This document shows positions 25,382 to 34,617 of a stretch of DNA of 64,000 nt, one piece after another. The position numbers and the translations under genes are program-made. The notes below the pieces were generated by a model, which saw only the letters and a program-made list of their open reading frames with translations, did not search any database and was not told the origin of the DNA. The stretch lies in assembly GCA_902771155.1 (NCBI GenBank), contig CACXVS010000026.1, positions 8,751-72,750 of the forward strand, read 5' to 3'. The DNA comes from an uncultured Prevotellaceae bacterium (GTDB taxonomy: Bacteria > Bacteroidota > Bacteroidia > Bacteroidales > Bacteroidaceae). Numbering within the stretch: the stretch's first letter is position 1; every line of letters starts with the position of its first letter.

Positions 25382-28300
25382 ATGACATTTACAGCTTTTA
25401 TAAAACGCCCAGTGCTCTCGACGGTGATTTCCATCGTCATTGTGTTGCTGGGATTTATCGGTTTGGTGTCGCTGCCTATTGAGCAGTACCCCAACATTGC
25501 GCCTCCTACTGTGGTGGTTCACACCCAGTATCCTGGTGCCGATGCTGAGACCGTGAAGAATTCTGTGATCACGCCGCTTGAGGAGAGTATCAACGGTGTG
25601 GAAGGTATGGATTATATGACCTCTACGGCTTCATCCAGTTCGGCGCAGATTACGATCATGTTCCGTCAGGGTATGAATGCCGATATGTGTGCCGTGAACG
25701 TACAGAACCGTGTCTCTCAGGCTCAGGCACTTCTGCCTGCTGAGGTAACGCGCGTCGGTGTGACGGTTATGAAGCGTCAGTCTTCTCAGGTGATTATGTA
25801 CACCTTGACTTCCGATGGACGTTACGACGACCAGTTCCTCACCAACTATGCAAACATCAATATCATTCCTGCCTTGAAGCGTATCCAGGGCGTAGGCGAC
25901 GTACAGAGCCCTGGTATGAAGACCTATTCTATGCGTATCTGGCTGAAGCCTGACGTCATGAAACAGCATGGTCTGATGCCGAGTGATATTTCGGCACTGA
26001 TGGCTGAGCAGAATGTTGAGGCTGCTCCTGGTACTTTCGGTGAGCAGTCGGATGTGGCCTATGAGTATTCCCTCCGCTATACGGGTCGTCTGAAGACGGC
26101 TGAGGAGTTCGGCAATATCATCGTACAGAGCAAGGCCGATGGTTCGACCCTGAAACTGAAGGATGTGGCCAAGATAGAGTTGGGAGGATTGATGTACAGT
26201 GTCTCGATGAGAAACAACAACGTTCCCTCTGTGTTGGGTATGGTTCAGCAGATTCCTGGTTCTAATGCCAACGATATTGCCAAGCACTGTAAGGAAGAAC
26301 TTGAGGAACAGGCCAAACTCTTCCCTCCGGGTATGATTTACAAGATTAACTACGATGTGACTGAGTTCCTCTATGCATCTATTGAGGAGGTGGTGTTCAC
26401 GCTCTTTATGACTTTGGCACTTGTGTTCCTCGTGGTTTACGTCTTCTTGCAGGATATGCGTTCTACGCTGATTCCTCTGATTGCCGTACCTGTATCCCTG
26501 ATCGGTACGTTCTTCTTCCTCAACATTATGGGATTCTCCATCAACTTGTTGGTACTCTCAGCCTTGCTTTTGGCAATTGCCATTGTGGTGGATGATGCTA
26601 TTGTGGTGGTGGAGGCCGTGCATGCGAAACTGGATCAGGGTTATAAGTCGTCCATGACTGCATCTATCGATGCGATGAACGAAATCTCTGGTGCTATTAT
26701 ATCCATTACGCTGGTGATGGCCGCAGTGTTCGTTCCTGTGTCATTCATCGGAGGCACGAGTGGCTCGTTCTATCGTGAGTTTGGTGTCACAATGGCTGTC
26801 TCTATTATCATCTCGGCTCTGAACGCTTTGACCTTGTCACCTGCCCTTTGTGCTGTATTCCTGAAGCCTCACGATGCTGAGGGCCATGAGAAGAAGATGT
26901 CGCGTGTCGACCGTTTCCATCAATCGTTTAATACAGCATTTGAAACAACAACGGGCAAGTATAAGACCCTCTTGGAGAAGTTGGTGCGCAAGCCTTTGGC
27001 TATTATTTTGACGGTAGTGATTGGTATTGTTGTGCTCATTGTGACGATGTTTACTACGAAGAGCGGTTTGGTGCCTGATGAGGATACAGGTACGATGTTC
27101 TGTACTATCACGATGCCGCCTGCTACTTCTGTGGCTCGCACGCGTCAGATTATCAACGAGGTCGATTCTATCCTGGCTGCTGATCCTGCTATCCAGAGCC
27201 GTGAGCAGATTCAGGGTTATAACTTTATTGCAGGTTCTGGTTCCGACCAGGCTACGTTTGTTATCAAGTTGAAACCGTTTGAAGAGCGTCAGAAGGGTCT
27301 TTGGTGGAAGATCAGTGGACTCTGGCAGGGCGATGGTATCTATCGTTTCTTCCTCAATCCGTATGATGCTACTGGTGTTACAGCCCAGATTTTCATCAAG
27401 ACTGCCCATATTAAGGATGCTTCAATCCTGGCTTTCTCACCGCCTATGATTCCTGGCTTCTCTGCCAACTCGGGTATTTCTCTCGTCATGCAGGACCGTA
27501 CGGGTGGTGATCTCACGAAGTTCTACAATATTGTGAAGGACTTCATCGGAGAACTTAACAAGCGTCCTGAGTTCCAGATGGCCCAGACTTCTTATAACCC
27601 GAATTATCCGCAGTATATGGTTCATGTCGATGTGGCTAAGTGTAAGCAGAGTGGCATCTCACCTTCGACAGTGCTTTCTACGCTGCAGGGTTACTATGGT
27701 GGACTCTATGCCTCTAACTTTAACGCATATGGTAAACTCTATCGTGTGATGATTCAGGGATTGCCTGAAACACGTCAGACGAAGGAATCGCTCAACAGTA
27801 TTTATGTTCGTACACCGTCAGGTATGGCACCTATCAATGAGTTCTGTAACATCGAGCGTGTCTATGGTCCATCAAACATCAACCGTTTCAACTTGTTTAC
27901 CTCTATTAATGTAACGGGTACGGTGGCTAACGGATTCTCTACTGGTGAGGCTATCCAGGCTATTCGCGACATTGCTGCCGAAACGTTGCCTACAGGTTAC
28001 ACCTACGAGTTCTCTGGTCTGACACGTGAGGAGGCTAAGGCTTCTAATACGACGGCGGTGATCTTCCTGCTCTGTTTTATCTTCATCTATCTGATTCTGT
28101 CAGCACAGTACGAGTCGTACATCCTGCCGCTCTCGGTAGTACTCTCTGTTCCGTTTGGATTGGCAGGTTGTTTCTTGTTTACCAACATCTTTGGTCATGC
28201 CAACGACATCTATATGCAGATCTCACTGATCATGCTGATTGGTCTGTTGGCTAAGAATGCCATTCTGATTGTACAGTTCGCACTTGAGCGTCGTCAGACG

Positions 28301-28639
28301 GGTATGGCCATCTCTTGGTCTGCTGTCTTAGGTGCTGCTGCTCGTCTGCGTCCTATTCTGATGACCTCTCTGGCTATGGTTGTCGGTTTGTTGCCGATGA
28401 TGTTTGCCTCGGGTGTAGGTAAGAATGGTAACCAGACACTGGGTGCTGCTGCCGTAGGTGGTATGTTGATTGGTACAATCCTCCAACTCTTCGTTGTTCC
28501 CACGCTGTTCGTGATCTTCCAATCTATTCAGGAGAAGATCAGTCCGCTGAAGTTCGACGATGAGGAGAATGAGGCTGTTGCCGCCGAGTTGGCACAGTAT
28601 GCACATTCCAAGCCTGTAGATTATGAATTGGAGAAGTGA
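25382..28639 (+). CDS. RND multidrug efflux permease (HAE1/AcrB type)
   Basis: A 1085-residue inner-membrane pump driven by protons. The usual 12-helix plan is visible: helix 1 (VLSTVISIVIVLLGFIGLVSL), then helices 2-6 in the middle of the first half, and the repeat in the second. Helix 4 contains the double Asp (LLAIAIVVDDAIVVVEA) that takes up protons. GVEGMDYMTSTASSSSAQI, GSFYREFGVTMAVSI and the final MLIGTILQLFVVPTLFVIF are family traits. The length and the large periplasmic loops match multidrug pumps, not heavy-metal pumps. Confidence 0.96.
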   Translation: MTFTAFIKRPVLSTVISIVIVLLGFIGLVSLPIEQYPNIAPPTVVVHTQYPGADAETVKNSVITPLEESINGVEGMDYMTSTASSSSAQITIMFRQGMNADMCAVNVQNRVSQAQALLPAEVTRVGVTVMKRQSSQVIMYTLTSDGRYDDQFLTNYANINIIPALKRIQGVGDVQSPGMKTYSMRIWLKPDVMKQHGLMPSDISALMAEQNVEAAPGTFGEQSDVAYEYSLRYTGRLKTAEEFGNIIVQSKADGSTLKLKDVAKIELGGLMYSVSMRNNNVPSVLGMVQQIPGSNANDIAKHCKEELEEQAKLFPPGMIYKINYDVTEFLYASIEEVVFTLFMTLALVFLVVYVFLQDMRSTLIPLIAVPVSLIGTFFFLNIMGFSINLLVLSALLLAIAIVVDDAIVVVEAVHAKLDQGYKSSMTASIDAMNEISGAIISITLVMAAVFVPVSFIGGTSGSFYREFGVTMAVSIIISALNALTLSPALCAVFLKPHDAEGHEKKMSRVDRFHQSFNTAFETTTGKYKTLLEKLVRKPLAIILTVVIGIVVLIVTMFTTKSGLVPDEDTGTMFCTITMPPATSVARTRQIINEVDSILAADPAIQSREQIQGYNFIAGSGSDQATFVIKLKPFEERQKGLWWKISGLWQGDGIYRFFLNPYDATGVTAQIFIKTAHIKDASILAFSPPMIPGFSANSGISLVMQDRTGGDLTKFYNIVKDFIGELNKRPEFQMAQTSYNPNYPQYMVHVDVAKCKQSGISPSTVLSTLQGYYGGLYASNFNAYGKLYRVMIQGLPETRQTKESLNSIYVRTPSGMAPINEFCNIERVYGPSNINRFNLFTSINVTGTVANGFSTGEAIQAIRDIAAETLPTGYTYEFSGLTREEAKASNTTAVIFLLCFIFIYLILSAQYESYILPLSVVLSVPFGLAGCFLFTNIFGHANDIYMQISLIMLIGLLAKNAILIVQFALERRQTGMAISWSAVLGAAARLRPILMTSLAMVVGLLPMMFASGVGKNGNQTLGAAAVGGMLIGTILQLFVVPTLFVIFQSIQEKISPLKFDDEENEAVAAELAQYAHSKPVDYELEK

Positions 28640-28679
28640 GAAATATTTAAAAATTTAAGAATGTAAAAATGTAAGAATT

Positions 28680-30086
28680 ATGAAGCAAAGGAATTTTCTG
28701 ATTTTTAAATATTTGAATTTTGTCATTGCCGCAACGCTGCTTGCAGGTTGCGGACTCTATAACAAATACGACCGTCCTGATGTGAAGGCCGATGGAATTG
28801 TTCGTGATCCTGTCTCACTGACGGATACGCTTGTTGTGACAGATACTGCATCGTTTGGCAATATGCCTTGGCGCAGTGTTTTCACCGATCCTCAGTTGCA
28901 GGCGCTTATCCAGCAAGGTCTCGACAATAATCCTGACCTGCTGAATGCTGCACTGAATGTGAAGATGGTAGAGACTGCACTGACAGTAGCCCGTCTGGCT
29001 TTCCTGCCATCACTGGTGCTGAGTCCGCAGGGAACTATAGCCTCTTTCGATGGTGCTAAAGCCTCTCAGACCTATCAGTTGCCTATTAGTGCCAGTTGGA
29101 ATGTGGATCTCTTTGGCAATCTGCTGAGTGTGAAGCGCTCTACACAGATGCAACTCATCGGCACGAGGGATTACCAGACGGTAGTAAAGTGCAACATCAT
29201 CTCTGGCATCGCAAACCTTTATTATACCTTGCTGATGCTCGACCGTCAGGTGGAGATCGTCTCTGACATGGAACAGTTGACGAAAGATACCTGGGATAAG
29301 ATGAAGTTTATGCACGAAAACCGTGTGGGCTATCGCTCTACTGCCGTACAGAGTGCAGAGGCTGCTTACTATAGTGTACAGGCTCAGAAGGTGGATTTGC
29401 TCCGTCAGATCCGTGAGTGCGAGAATTCTCTGTCACTGCTCGTAGGTCAGCAAGGGCAGACCATCCAGCGCGGGTCGTTTGCCAACCAGAGTCTGCCTAC
29501 GGAGTTGGCCACAGGTGTTGGCATTCAGTTGCTGAACAATCGTGCTGATGTCCACTATGCTGAGATGTCGTTGGCTCAGTGCTTCTACAATGTAGAGACG
29601 GCACGCAGCCGTTTCTATCCCAACATTACGGTTACTGGTACAGCAGCCTTTACAAATAGTGGTGGCGGTATGGTCATCAATCCGGGTAAGTGGCTCCTCT
29701 CTGCCGTTGGTTCTCTCGTACAGCCCATCTTCCAACATGGTCAAATCGTTGCAGGCTTGAAGGTGGCAAAGGCTCAGTATGAGCAGGCTTACAACACCTG
29801 GCAGAACGCAGTGCTGAAGGCTGGTAACGAGGTGTCGAATGCTCTCGTCAGTTATAATGCCTCTGCAGAAAAAGCCGAACTTGATGGCAAGCGCGTCGAG
29901 GTAATGAAGCAGAATGTGGAGGACACCAAGAAACTGATGGAATCGTCGAGCAACACCACCTATCTCGAGGTTATTTCTGCCCAAAGCAACCTGCTCAATG
30001 CGGAGATTGCCGAGGTGACCGACCAGTTTAACAAGATGCAAGCAGTGGTTAACTTATACCAGGCCCTTGGTGGTGGCGCGAAGTAA
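28680..30086 (+). CDS. TolC/OprM-like outer-membrane efflux lipoprotein
   Basis: A 468-residue outer-membrane factor of the NodT family with lipobox LLAGC (Cys24 in AATLLAGCGLYNKY). The two-fold repeated OEP domain (about 60-255 and 270-460) is rich in helix-forming Ala/Gln/Leu, and the ends show typical VNLYQALGGGAK. It completes the tripartite efflux operon (adaptor, permease, channel) and follows the permease by 40 bp. The leader between the genes carries AATTTAAGAATG-type repeats and no clear ribosome site. Confidence 0.94.
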   Translation: MKQRNFLIFKYLNFVIAATLLAGCGLYNKYDRPDVKADGIVRDPVSLTDTLVVTDTASFGNMPWRSVFTDPQLQALIQQGLDNNPDLLNAALNVKMVETALTVARLAFLPSLVLSPQGTIASFDGAKASQTYQLPISASWNVDLFGNLLSVKRSTQMQLIGTRDYQTVVKCNIISGIANLYYTLLMLDRQVEIVSDMEQLTKDTWDKMKFMHENRVGYRSTAVQSAEAAYYSVQAQKVDLLRQIRECENSLSLLVGQQGQTIQRGSFANQSLPTELATGVGIQLLNNRADVHYAEMSLAQCFYNVETARSRFYPNITVTGTAAFTNSGGGMVINPGKWLLSAVGSLVQPIFQHGQIVAGLKVAKAQYEQAYNTWQNAVLKAGNEVSNALVSYNASAEKAELDGKRVEVMKQNVEDTKKLMESSSNTTYLEVISAQSNLLNAEIAEVTDQFNKMQAVVNLYQALGGGAK

Positions 30087-30117
30087 ATTGATAATTGTAA
30101 ATTGATAATTGAAAGTT

Positions 30118-30897
30118 ATGGCAAGCGAAATATCCCCCAAGGCCGAGATCTCTCCAAAGGCGAAGATCGGCGATAACTGTAAGATATTCCCCTTCGTGTA
30201 TATCGAAGACGATGTGGAGATTGGTGATAATTGTATCATCTTCCCCTTCGTTAGCATCTGCGACGGGTCGCGTATTGGTAATGGCAACAAGATCCACCAG
30301 GGCAGTGTGATTGCTGCTCTGCCCCAGGACTTCAGTTTCCGTGGTGCTAAGTCGTACGTGAAGATCGGCAACAACAACGTGATTCGTGAAAACGTCGTCA
30401 TTAACCGCGGTACCCAGCGTGATGGTTGTACCGTGATTGGTGATCACAACTTCCTGCTTGAAGGTACCCATATCAGCCATGATACGGTGGTGGGTGCAAA
30501 CTGCGTGTTTGGCTATGGTACGAAGATTGCTGGCGACTGCGAGATTGGCAATGGTGTCATTTTCTCCTCAGGAGCCATCCAGAATGCAAACACACGTGCA
30601 GGTGATCTTTCGATGATTCTGGCAGGTACCGCATTCTCACATGATGTACCTCCTTACGTCATCGCTGGTGGAAATCCCATGGAGTATGGTGGTCCTAATA
30701 CTACGATGATGAAGTATGCAGGCATCGATGAGAAGGTACAGAAACACATTGCCAACGCTTATCGTCTGCTCTTCCACGGAAAGACGAGCGTCTATGATGT
30801 GATCAACCAGATCAAGGATCAGGTGCCCGATGGTCCTGAGATCCAAAACATCATCCGTTTCCTTGAAAACACCAAACGAGGAATCATGTGTAAATAA
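30118..30897 (+). CDS. lpxA: LpxA-type UDP-GlcNAc O-acyltransferase
   Basis: A 259-residue left-handed beta-helix enzyme. The hexapeptide repeats begin at residue 5 (ISPKAEISPKAKIGDNC). The catalytic His lies in THISHDTVVGANC, and PQDF, NVIRENVVINRGT and AFSHDVPPYVIAGGNP are LpxA signatures. It transfers an acyl chain to the 3-OH of UDP-GlcNAc at the start of lipid A synthesis. The ATG at 30118 is better than the TTG at 30109. It follows the efflux operon by about 30 bp, and lipid A genes such as lpxC, lpxD and fabZ are not here, so it could be a paralogue acting on a different sugar. Confidence 0.85.
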   Translation: MASEISPKAEISPKAKIGDNCKIFPFVYIEDDVEIGDNCIIFPFVSICDGSRIGNGNKIHQGSVIAALPQDFSFRGAKSYVKIGNNNVIRENVVINRGTQRDGCTVIGDHNFLLEGTHISHDTVVGANCVFGYGTKIAGDCEIGNGVIFSSGAIQNANTRAGDLSMILAGTAFSHDVPPYVIAGGNPMEYGGPNTTMMKYAGIDEKVQKHIANAYRLLFHGKTSVYDVINQIKDQVPDGPEIQNIIRFLENTKRGIMCK

Positions 30898-30934
30898 AGA
30901 ATTAATCCCTGCCAGACGGCAGGGATTAATTCTT
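30897..30934. terminator. Bidirectional terminator
   Basis: A perfect 17-bp stem (30897-30913 with 30918-30934) with loop AGAC. It begins in the lpxA stop codon and ends in the stop codon of the convergent radical SAM gene. Both ends carry AAGAATTAAT and its complement, so it should stop both transcripts. Confidence 0.9.
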
Positions 30935-31709
30935 AATAACTGGCTGAGCAAGGAATACCTGCTGCAATCACTCTGTCTCGAATCTGATCCAGTTGCTCAT
31001 GCGTAGCCTTCAGCAAGCCCTGTGTAGGAGTCTCGCGATCAATAGTGTAGATCATTACCTGTTGGGGCTTGATGTCCTTCACGGCTTCTAACCAGGGTCC
31101 CACGTATTCCTCGCCAGTATTGTCCACGCTTTCACCTTTACATACGCCCCTCATAAACATCGTTTGGATGATCACATGTCCGTTAAAGGCCTTCAGACGC
31201 TCTATGATTAAGTTTACGTCGTAGGTGCCGTTAGGGTGATCCACCTTATTAATATATAGAGGGTCGATGGTGTCGAGTTTCAGAATGTTGTTGTCCACCT
31301 TCATCAGGGCGTCGTGCACCTGTTGACGGTGAATCATCGTTGAATTGCTCAGTACCGAGACCTTGGCCTCCTGACAATATTCATTGCGCAGACGGATTGT
31401 GTCGTCGATAATCTCTGCAAAGTGTGGATGACAGGTGGGCTCCCCGTTGCCGGCAAATGTCAGCACATCGGGCAATTGTCCTTCAGCCTTCATCTGTCGC
31501 AGTTTCTCCTCCAGTTTCTTGGCCACTTCCTCTCGAGTGGGTAGGGGCAGGGTAGGCCGGTGGTCCTCGTTGAAGCCGCACTCACAATAGATACAGTCAA
31601 ACGAACAAACCTTGCCGTCGGCTGGCAGCAAGTTGATGCCAAGCGAGATGCCGAGTCTGCGACTGTGAACAGGCCCGAAGATGGGCGATGGATAGATAAT
31701 CGTACTCAT
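30933..31709 (-). CDS. Radical SAM protein
   Basis: A 258-residue radical SAM enzyme. The cluster motif CSFDCIYCECGF (CxxxCxxC) is at residues ~34-45, and TFAGNGEPTCHP is the SAM-contacting GGE-like motif. The remainder forms a short TIM-barrel end. It belongs to the COG0731-like group of small radical SAM proteins, whose reactions are mostly unknown. The ATG at 31709 gives MSTIIYPSPIFGPVHSRRLG, with the typical FGPVHSRRLG of this group. It is convergent with lpxA and divergent from ftsX. Confidence 0.85.
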   Translation of the reverse strand: MSTIIYPSPIFGPVHSRRLGISLGINLLPADGKVCSFDCIYCECGFNEDHRPTLPLPTREEVAKKLEEKLRQMKAEGQLPDVLTFAGNGEPTCHPHFAEIIDDTIRLRNEYCQEAKVSVLSNSTMIHRQQVHDALMKVDNNILKLDTIDPLYINKVDHPNGTYDVNLIIERLKAFNGHVIIQTMFMRGVCKGESVDNTGEEYVGPWLEAVKDIKPQQVMIYTIDRETPTQGLLKATHEQLDQIRDRVIAAGIPCSASY

Positions 31710-31764
31710 ACGGGGTGCAAAATTACATATTTAAATGAAAAAATTGAAAATTAGAAAACAAAAA

Positions 31765-31796
31765 TTTGGAAATCACTTTAAAATATTGTACCTTTG
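31765..31796 (+). promoter_or_regulatory. Promoter of the ftsX-folK operon
   Basis: TTTG (31765-31768), 20 bp, TACCTTTG (31789-31796). The ftsX start codon follows at 31830. Confidence 0.8.
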
Positions 31797-31829
31797 CCGC
31801 TAATTTCTAGAAATTACGTGCTTTAACAA

Positions 31830-32708
31830 ATGAAAAGACGCAGAAAGAATGCTGGCAGCCGTCGTGGTATGCAGATGATAACATTGTGCATCAGTACGTC
31901 GATGGTGCTTGTGTTGTTGGGCTTGGTTGTATTCTCGGTGCTGACTTCACGAAACCTTTCTCAGTGGGTCAAGGAGAATCTGACGGTGACGGTTATGCTT
32001 AACGATGAAGTCTCTGTGAATGAGGCGAAGTTGCTTTGTCGCGACCTTTACCACCGTCCTTATTCCCGTAACATTGATTACATCAGCCGCGAGCAGGCGC
32101 TGAAGGAGCAGACACAGGCCATGGGCTCCGATCCCTCTGAGTTTCTGGGCATGAATCCCTTCTCTGCCACACTCGAGTTGCAGCTGAAGTCAGATTACGC
32201 CAACCACGACTCCCTCAAATGGATATCTGCTGAACTGAAGAAGAATCCTAAGATCAGCGACGTGGCCTATCAGGTGGATCTGATGGACAGGGTGAACCGT
32301 AACCTTACAAAGATCAACATTCTGTTGCTCGTAATTGCCGCTCTGTTGACGTTTATCTCGTTCTCGCTCATCAACAATACGGTGCGCCTGAGCGTCTATT
32401 CCCGTCGTTTCCTCATCCACACCATGAAACTGGTGGGTGCCTCCTGGGGCTTTATCCGTCGTCCGTTTATGCGTAGAGGACTGGCTGTGGGTATTGTGGC
32501 TGCCATCATTGCCATTGGGGTATTGGGAGGTTGTGTCTATGGCCTTTATTATTATGAGCCCAACATGATCAACATCATCACGTGGGTAGAGCTGGCCATT
32601 ACAGCCGGAGCCGTTCTGCTGTTCGGTATCATTATCACTACCGTCAGTTCCTACATCTCTGTCAACAAGTTCCTGCGTATGTCGGCTGGAGAGCTTTATA
32701 AAATTTAA
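31830..32708 (+). CDS. ftsX: Cell-division permease FtsX
   Basis: A 292-residue inner-membrane protein of the FtsEX complex, which activates peptidoglycan hydrolases at the septum. Helix 1 (residues ~16-38, MITLCISTSMVLVLLGLVVF) is followed by a periplasmic domain (about 40-165) and the FtsX C-terminal helices (about 168-190, 215-245, 255-280). LLVIAALLTFISFSLINNTVRLSVYSRRF is characteristic. The partner ATPase FtsE is not adjacent. It heads an operon with DUF3098, uppP, truB, queA and folK, an order often seen in Bacteroidales. Confidence 0.93.
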   Translation: MKRRRKNAGSRRGMQMITLCISTSMVLVLLGLVVFSVLTSRNLSQWVKENLTVTVMLNDEVSVNEAKLLCRDLYHRPYSRNIDYISREQALKEQTQAMGSDPSEFLGMNPFSATLELQLKSDYANHDSLKWISAELKKNPKISDVAYQVDLMDRVNRNLTKINILLLVIAALLTFISFSLINNTVRLSVYSRRFLIHTMKLVGASWGFIRRPFMRRGLAVGIVAAIIAIGVLGGCVYGLYYYEPNMINIITWVELAITAGAVLLFGIIITTVSSYISVNKFLRMSAGELYKI

Positions 32709-32761
32709 AATAGTAATCATTTAAAAAATTATATAACTGAAACATCTAGAATTGAAATACA

Positions 32762-32989
32762 ATGGATAAAAGAGATTTTGCATTCGATAAGACCAATTTC
32801 ATATTACTGGCCATAGGTATGGTCATCGTGGTTATTGGTTTCCTGCTCATGATAGGACCTAATACCACTGATACTACTTTCGAGCCTGACATTTTCAGCG
32901 CTCGTCGTATCAAGGTGGCACCCCTTGTTTGTCTCTTTGGCTTCGTGTCGATAATCTATGCCGTTGTGCGCAAGCCTAAAGAAAAGTAA
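32762..32989 (+). CDS. DUF3098 membrane protein
   Basis: A 75-residue protein with two membrane helices (about 13-35, NFILLAIGMVIVVIGFLLMIG, and 53-68, VAPLVCLFGFVSIIYAVV) and a short outside loop with PNTTDTTFEPDIFSARR. It matches DUF3098, a small Bacteroidetes family always near ftsX and uppP. Its role is unknown; the position suggests an accessory for the FtsEX or undecaprenyl step. It starts 53 bp after ftsX. Confidence 0.9.
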   Translation: MDKRDFAFDKTNFILLAIGMVIVVIGFLLMIGPNTTDTTFEPDIFSARRIKVAPLVCLFGFVSIIYAVVRKPKEK

Positions 32990-33028
32990 AACATATTAAC
33001 TATCAATCATAAATCGTAAGAAATTCAT

Positions 33029-33886
33029 ATGGATTGGATTCAGACTGTTATTATAGCCATCGTTGAGGGCCTGACGGAATTCCTGCCGGTATCCTCTACT
33101 GGTCACATGATTATCGCTCAGAATCTGTTAGGTGTACCCCAGGGTGATCCTTTTGTTCATGCCTTTACGTTTATCATCCAGTTTGGTGCTATTTTGTCAG
33201 TGGTGTGCCTTTACTGGAATCGTTTCTTCCAGTTTGATAACACGCCCGCTCCTGCAGGTAGTTCTTTCTGGCAAAAACTCAAGCAGAAGTATTATTTCTA
33301 CTGGCTGCTTATCGTGGGTGTCATCCCTGCTATGGTAATCGGTCTGCTCGCCAAGAAATCGGGCCTTCTCGACTGGTTGCTCGATAGTGTCGAGGTGGTG
33401 GCTATCATGCTTGTTGTAGGAGGTGTGTTCATGCTCTACTGCGACAAGTTGTTTAATAGGGGTAGCGAAAAGAATAATGTCAACGAGCGTCGTGCTTTCA
33501 TGATAGGTCTTTATCAGTGTATCTCTGTCATTCCTGGTGTGTCGCGCTCAATGGCCACCATTGTTGGAGGTATGGCTCAGGGCCTCTCTCGCAGACGTGC
33601 TGCAAAGTTCTCGTTCTTCCTTGCTGTTCCCACGATGGCAGGAGCCACGTTGCTCGACTTGCTCGACTTGATGAAGGAAGATACGGCTTGGGCCACCACT
33701 CACAACATCACGATGTTGATTCTAGGTTGTGTCATCGCTTTTGTCGTGGCACTACTGGCCATGAAGTGGTTTGTCGAATTCCTCACGAAATACGGCTTCA
33801 AAGCCTTTGGCATCTATCGTATTGTGGTAGGTGGTATTATCATCATCCTGCTACTCACGGGTCATTCACTTGCAATGGTTGACTGA
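33029..33886 (+). CDS. uppP: Undecaprenyl-diphosphatase
   Basis: A 285-residue integral membrane phosphatase (BacA/UppP) that recycles the lipid carrier for peptidoglycan and other surface glycans. The two conserved motifs are EGLTEFLPVSSTGHM (residues ~11-25) and PGVSRSMATIVGGM (~170-183). About eight hydrophobic segments span the membrane. The stop overlaps the truB start (ATGA, 33886-33889), so the genes are translationally coupled. It lies 39 bp behind the DUF3098 gene. Confidence 0.96.
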   Translation: MDWIQTVIIAIVEGLTEFLPVSSTGHMIIAQNLLGVPQGDPFVHAFTFIIQFGAILSVVCLYWNRFFQFDNTPAPAGSSFWQKLKQKYYFYWLLIVGVIPAMVIGLLAKKSGLLDWLLDSVEVVAIMLVVGGVFMLYCDKLFNRGSEKNNVNERRAFMIGLYQCISVIPGVSRSMATIVGGMAQGLSRRRAAKFSFFLAVPTMAGATLLDLLDLMKEDTAWATTHNITMLILGCVIAFVVALLAMKWFVEFLTKYGFKAFGIYRIVVGGIIIILLLTGHSLAMVD

Positions 33887-34584
33887 TGAATTTCCAAGAG
33901 GGCGCTTACATCTATATCAACAAGCCATACCGGATGTCGAGTTTCGGGGCTTTGGCGCATATCCGCTATGTGGTTTCCAAGCGCATCGGGGTAAAGCGCG
34001 TTAAGATGGGCCATGCCGGCACCCTCGATCCTCTGGCCACCGGTGTGCTTATCCTCTGTACGGGTAAGGCCACCAAACAGATAGAGCGCCTGCAACTCCA
34101 TACCAAGGAGTACACGGCCACCCTCCAACTCGGGGCCACCACCCCCAGTTACGATATGGAGCACGAGGTCGATCATACCTATCCCGTTGCCCATATCACC
34201 GAGGAATTGGTTCGCCAGACGTTGCCTCGCTTCGTGGGCGATATCCAGCAAGTGCCGCCCCTCTTTTCAGCCTGTATGGTTGCAGGCGACAGGGCCTACG
34301 AACTGGCCCGCAAGGGTGCTAATGTAGAACTTGCAGCCAAGCCCGTCCGCATTGACGAGATTGAACTTGTGTCCTTCGATGCAGAGAAGATGCAGATCGG
34401 CATCCGTGTGGTCTGTGGCAAGGGTACATACATCCGTTCGCTGGCGCGTGATATCGGTGAGGCGCTTGGCAGTGGGGCTTATCTCACGTCGCTCTGTCGC
34501 ACCCGGGTGGGCGACGTTCGAATCGAGGATTGCCTCACGTTCGACGACTTTCCTCAGTGGTTGGAGGCAAATGTGGAAGATTGA
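33886..34584 (+). CDS. truB: tRNA pseudouridine-55 synthase
   Basis: A 232-residue enzyme that makes pseudouridine in the T-loop of tRNAs. The catalytic Asp is in KMGHAGTLDPLATGVLILCTGKATK (residues ~42-66). The remaining TruB pieces, such as YTATLQLGATTPSYD, PPLFSACMVAGDRAYELARKG and GKGTYIRSLARDIGEALG, are in place. It begins inside the uppP stop codon. The C-terminus is shorter than in E. coli TruB (314 aa), as in many Bacteroidota. Confidence 0.95.
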   Translation: MNFQEGAYIYINKPYRMSSFGALAHIRYVVSKRIGVKRVKMGHAGTLDPLATGVLILCTGKATKQIERLQLHTKEYTATLQLGATTPSYDMEHEVDHTYPVAHITEELVRQTLPRFVGDIQQVPPLFSACMVAGDRAYELARKGANVELAAKPVRIDEIELVSFDAEKMQIGIRVVCGKGTYIRSLARDIGEALGSGAYLTSLCRTRVGDVRIEDCLTFDDFPQWLEANVED

Positions 34585-34617
34585 TAATTGAGAATTGAAG
34601 ATTGAAAATTAAGATAT

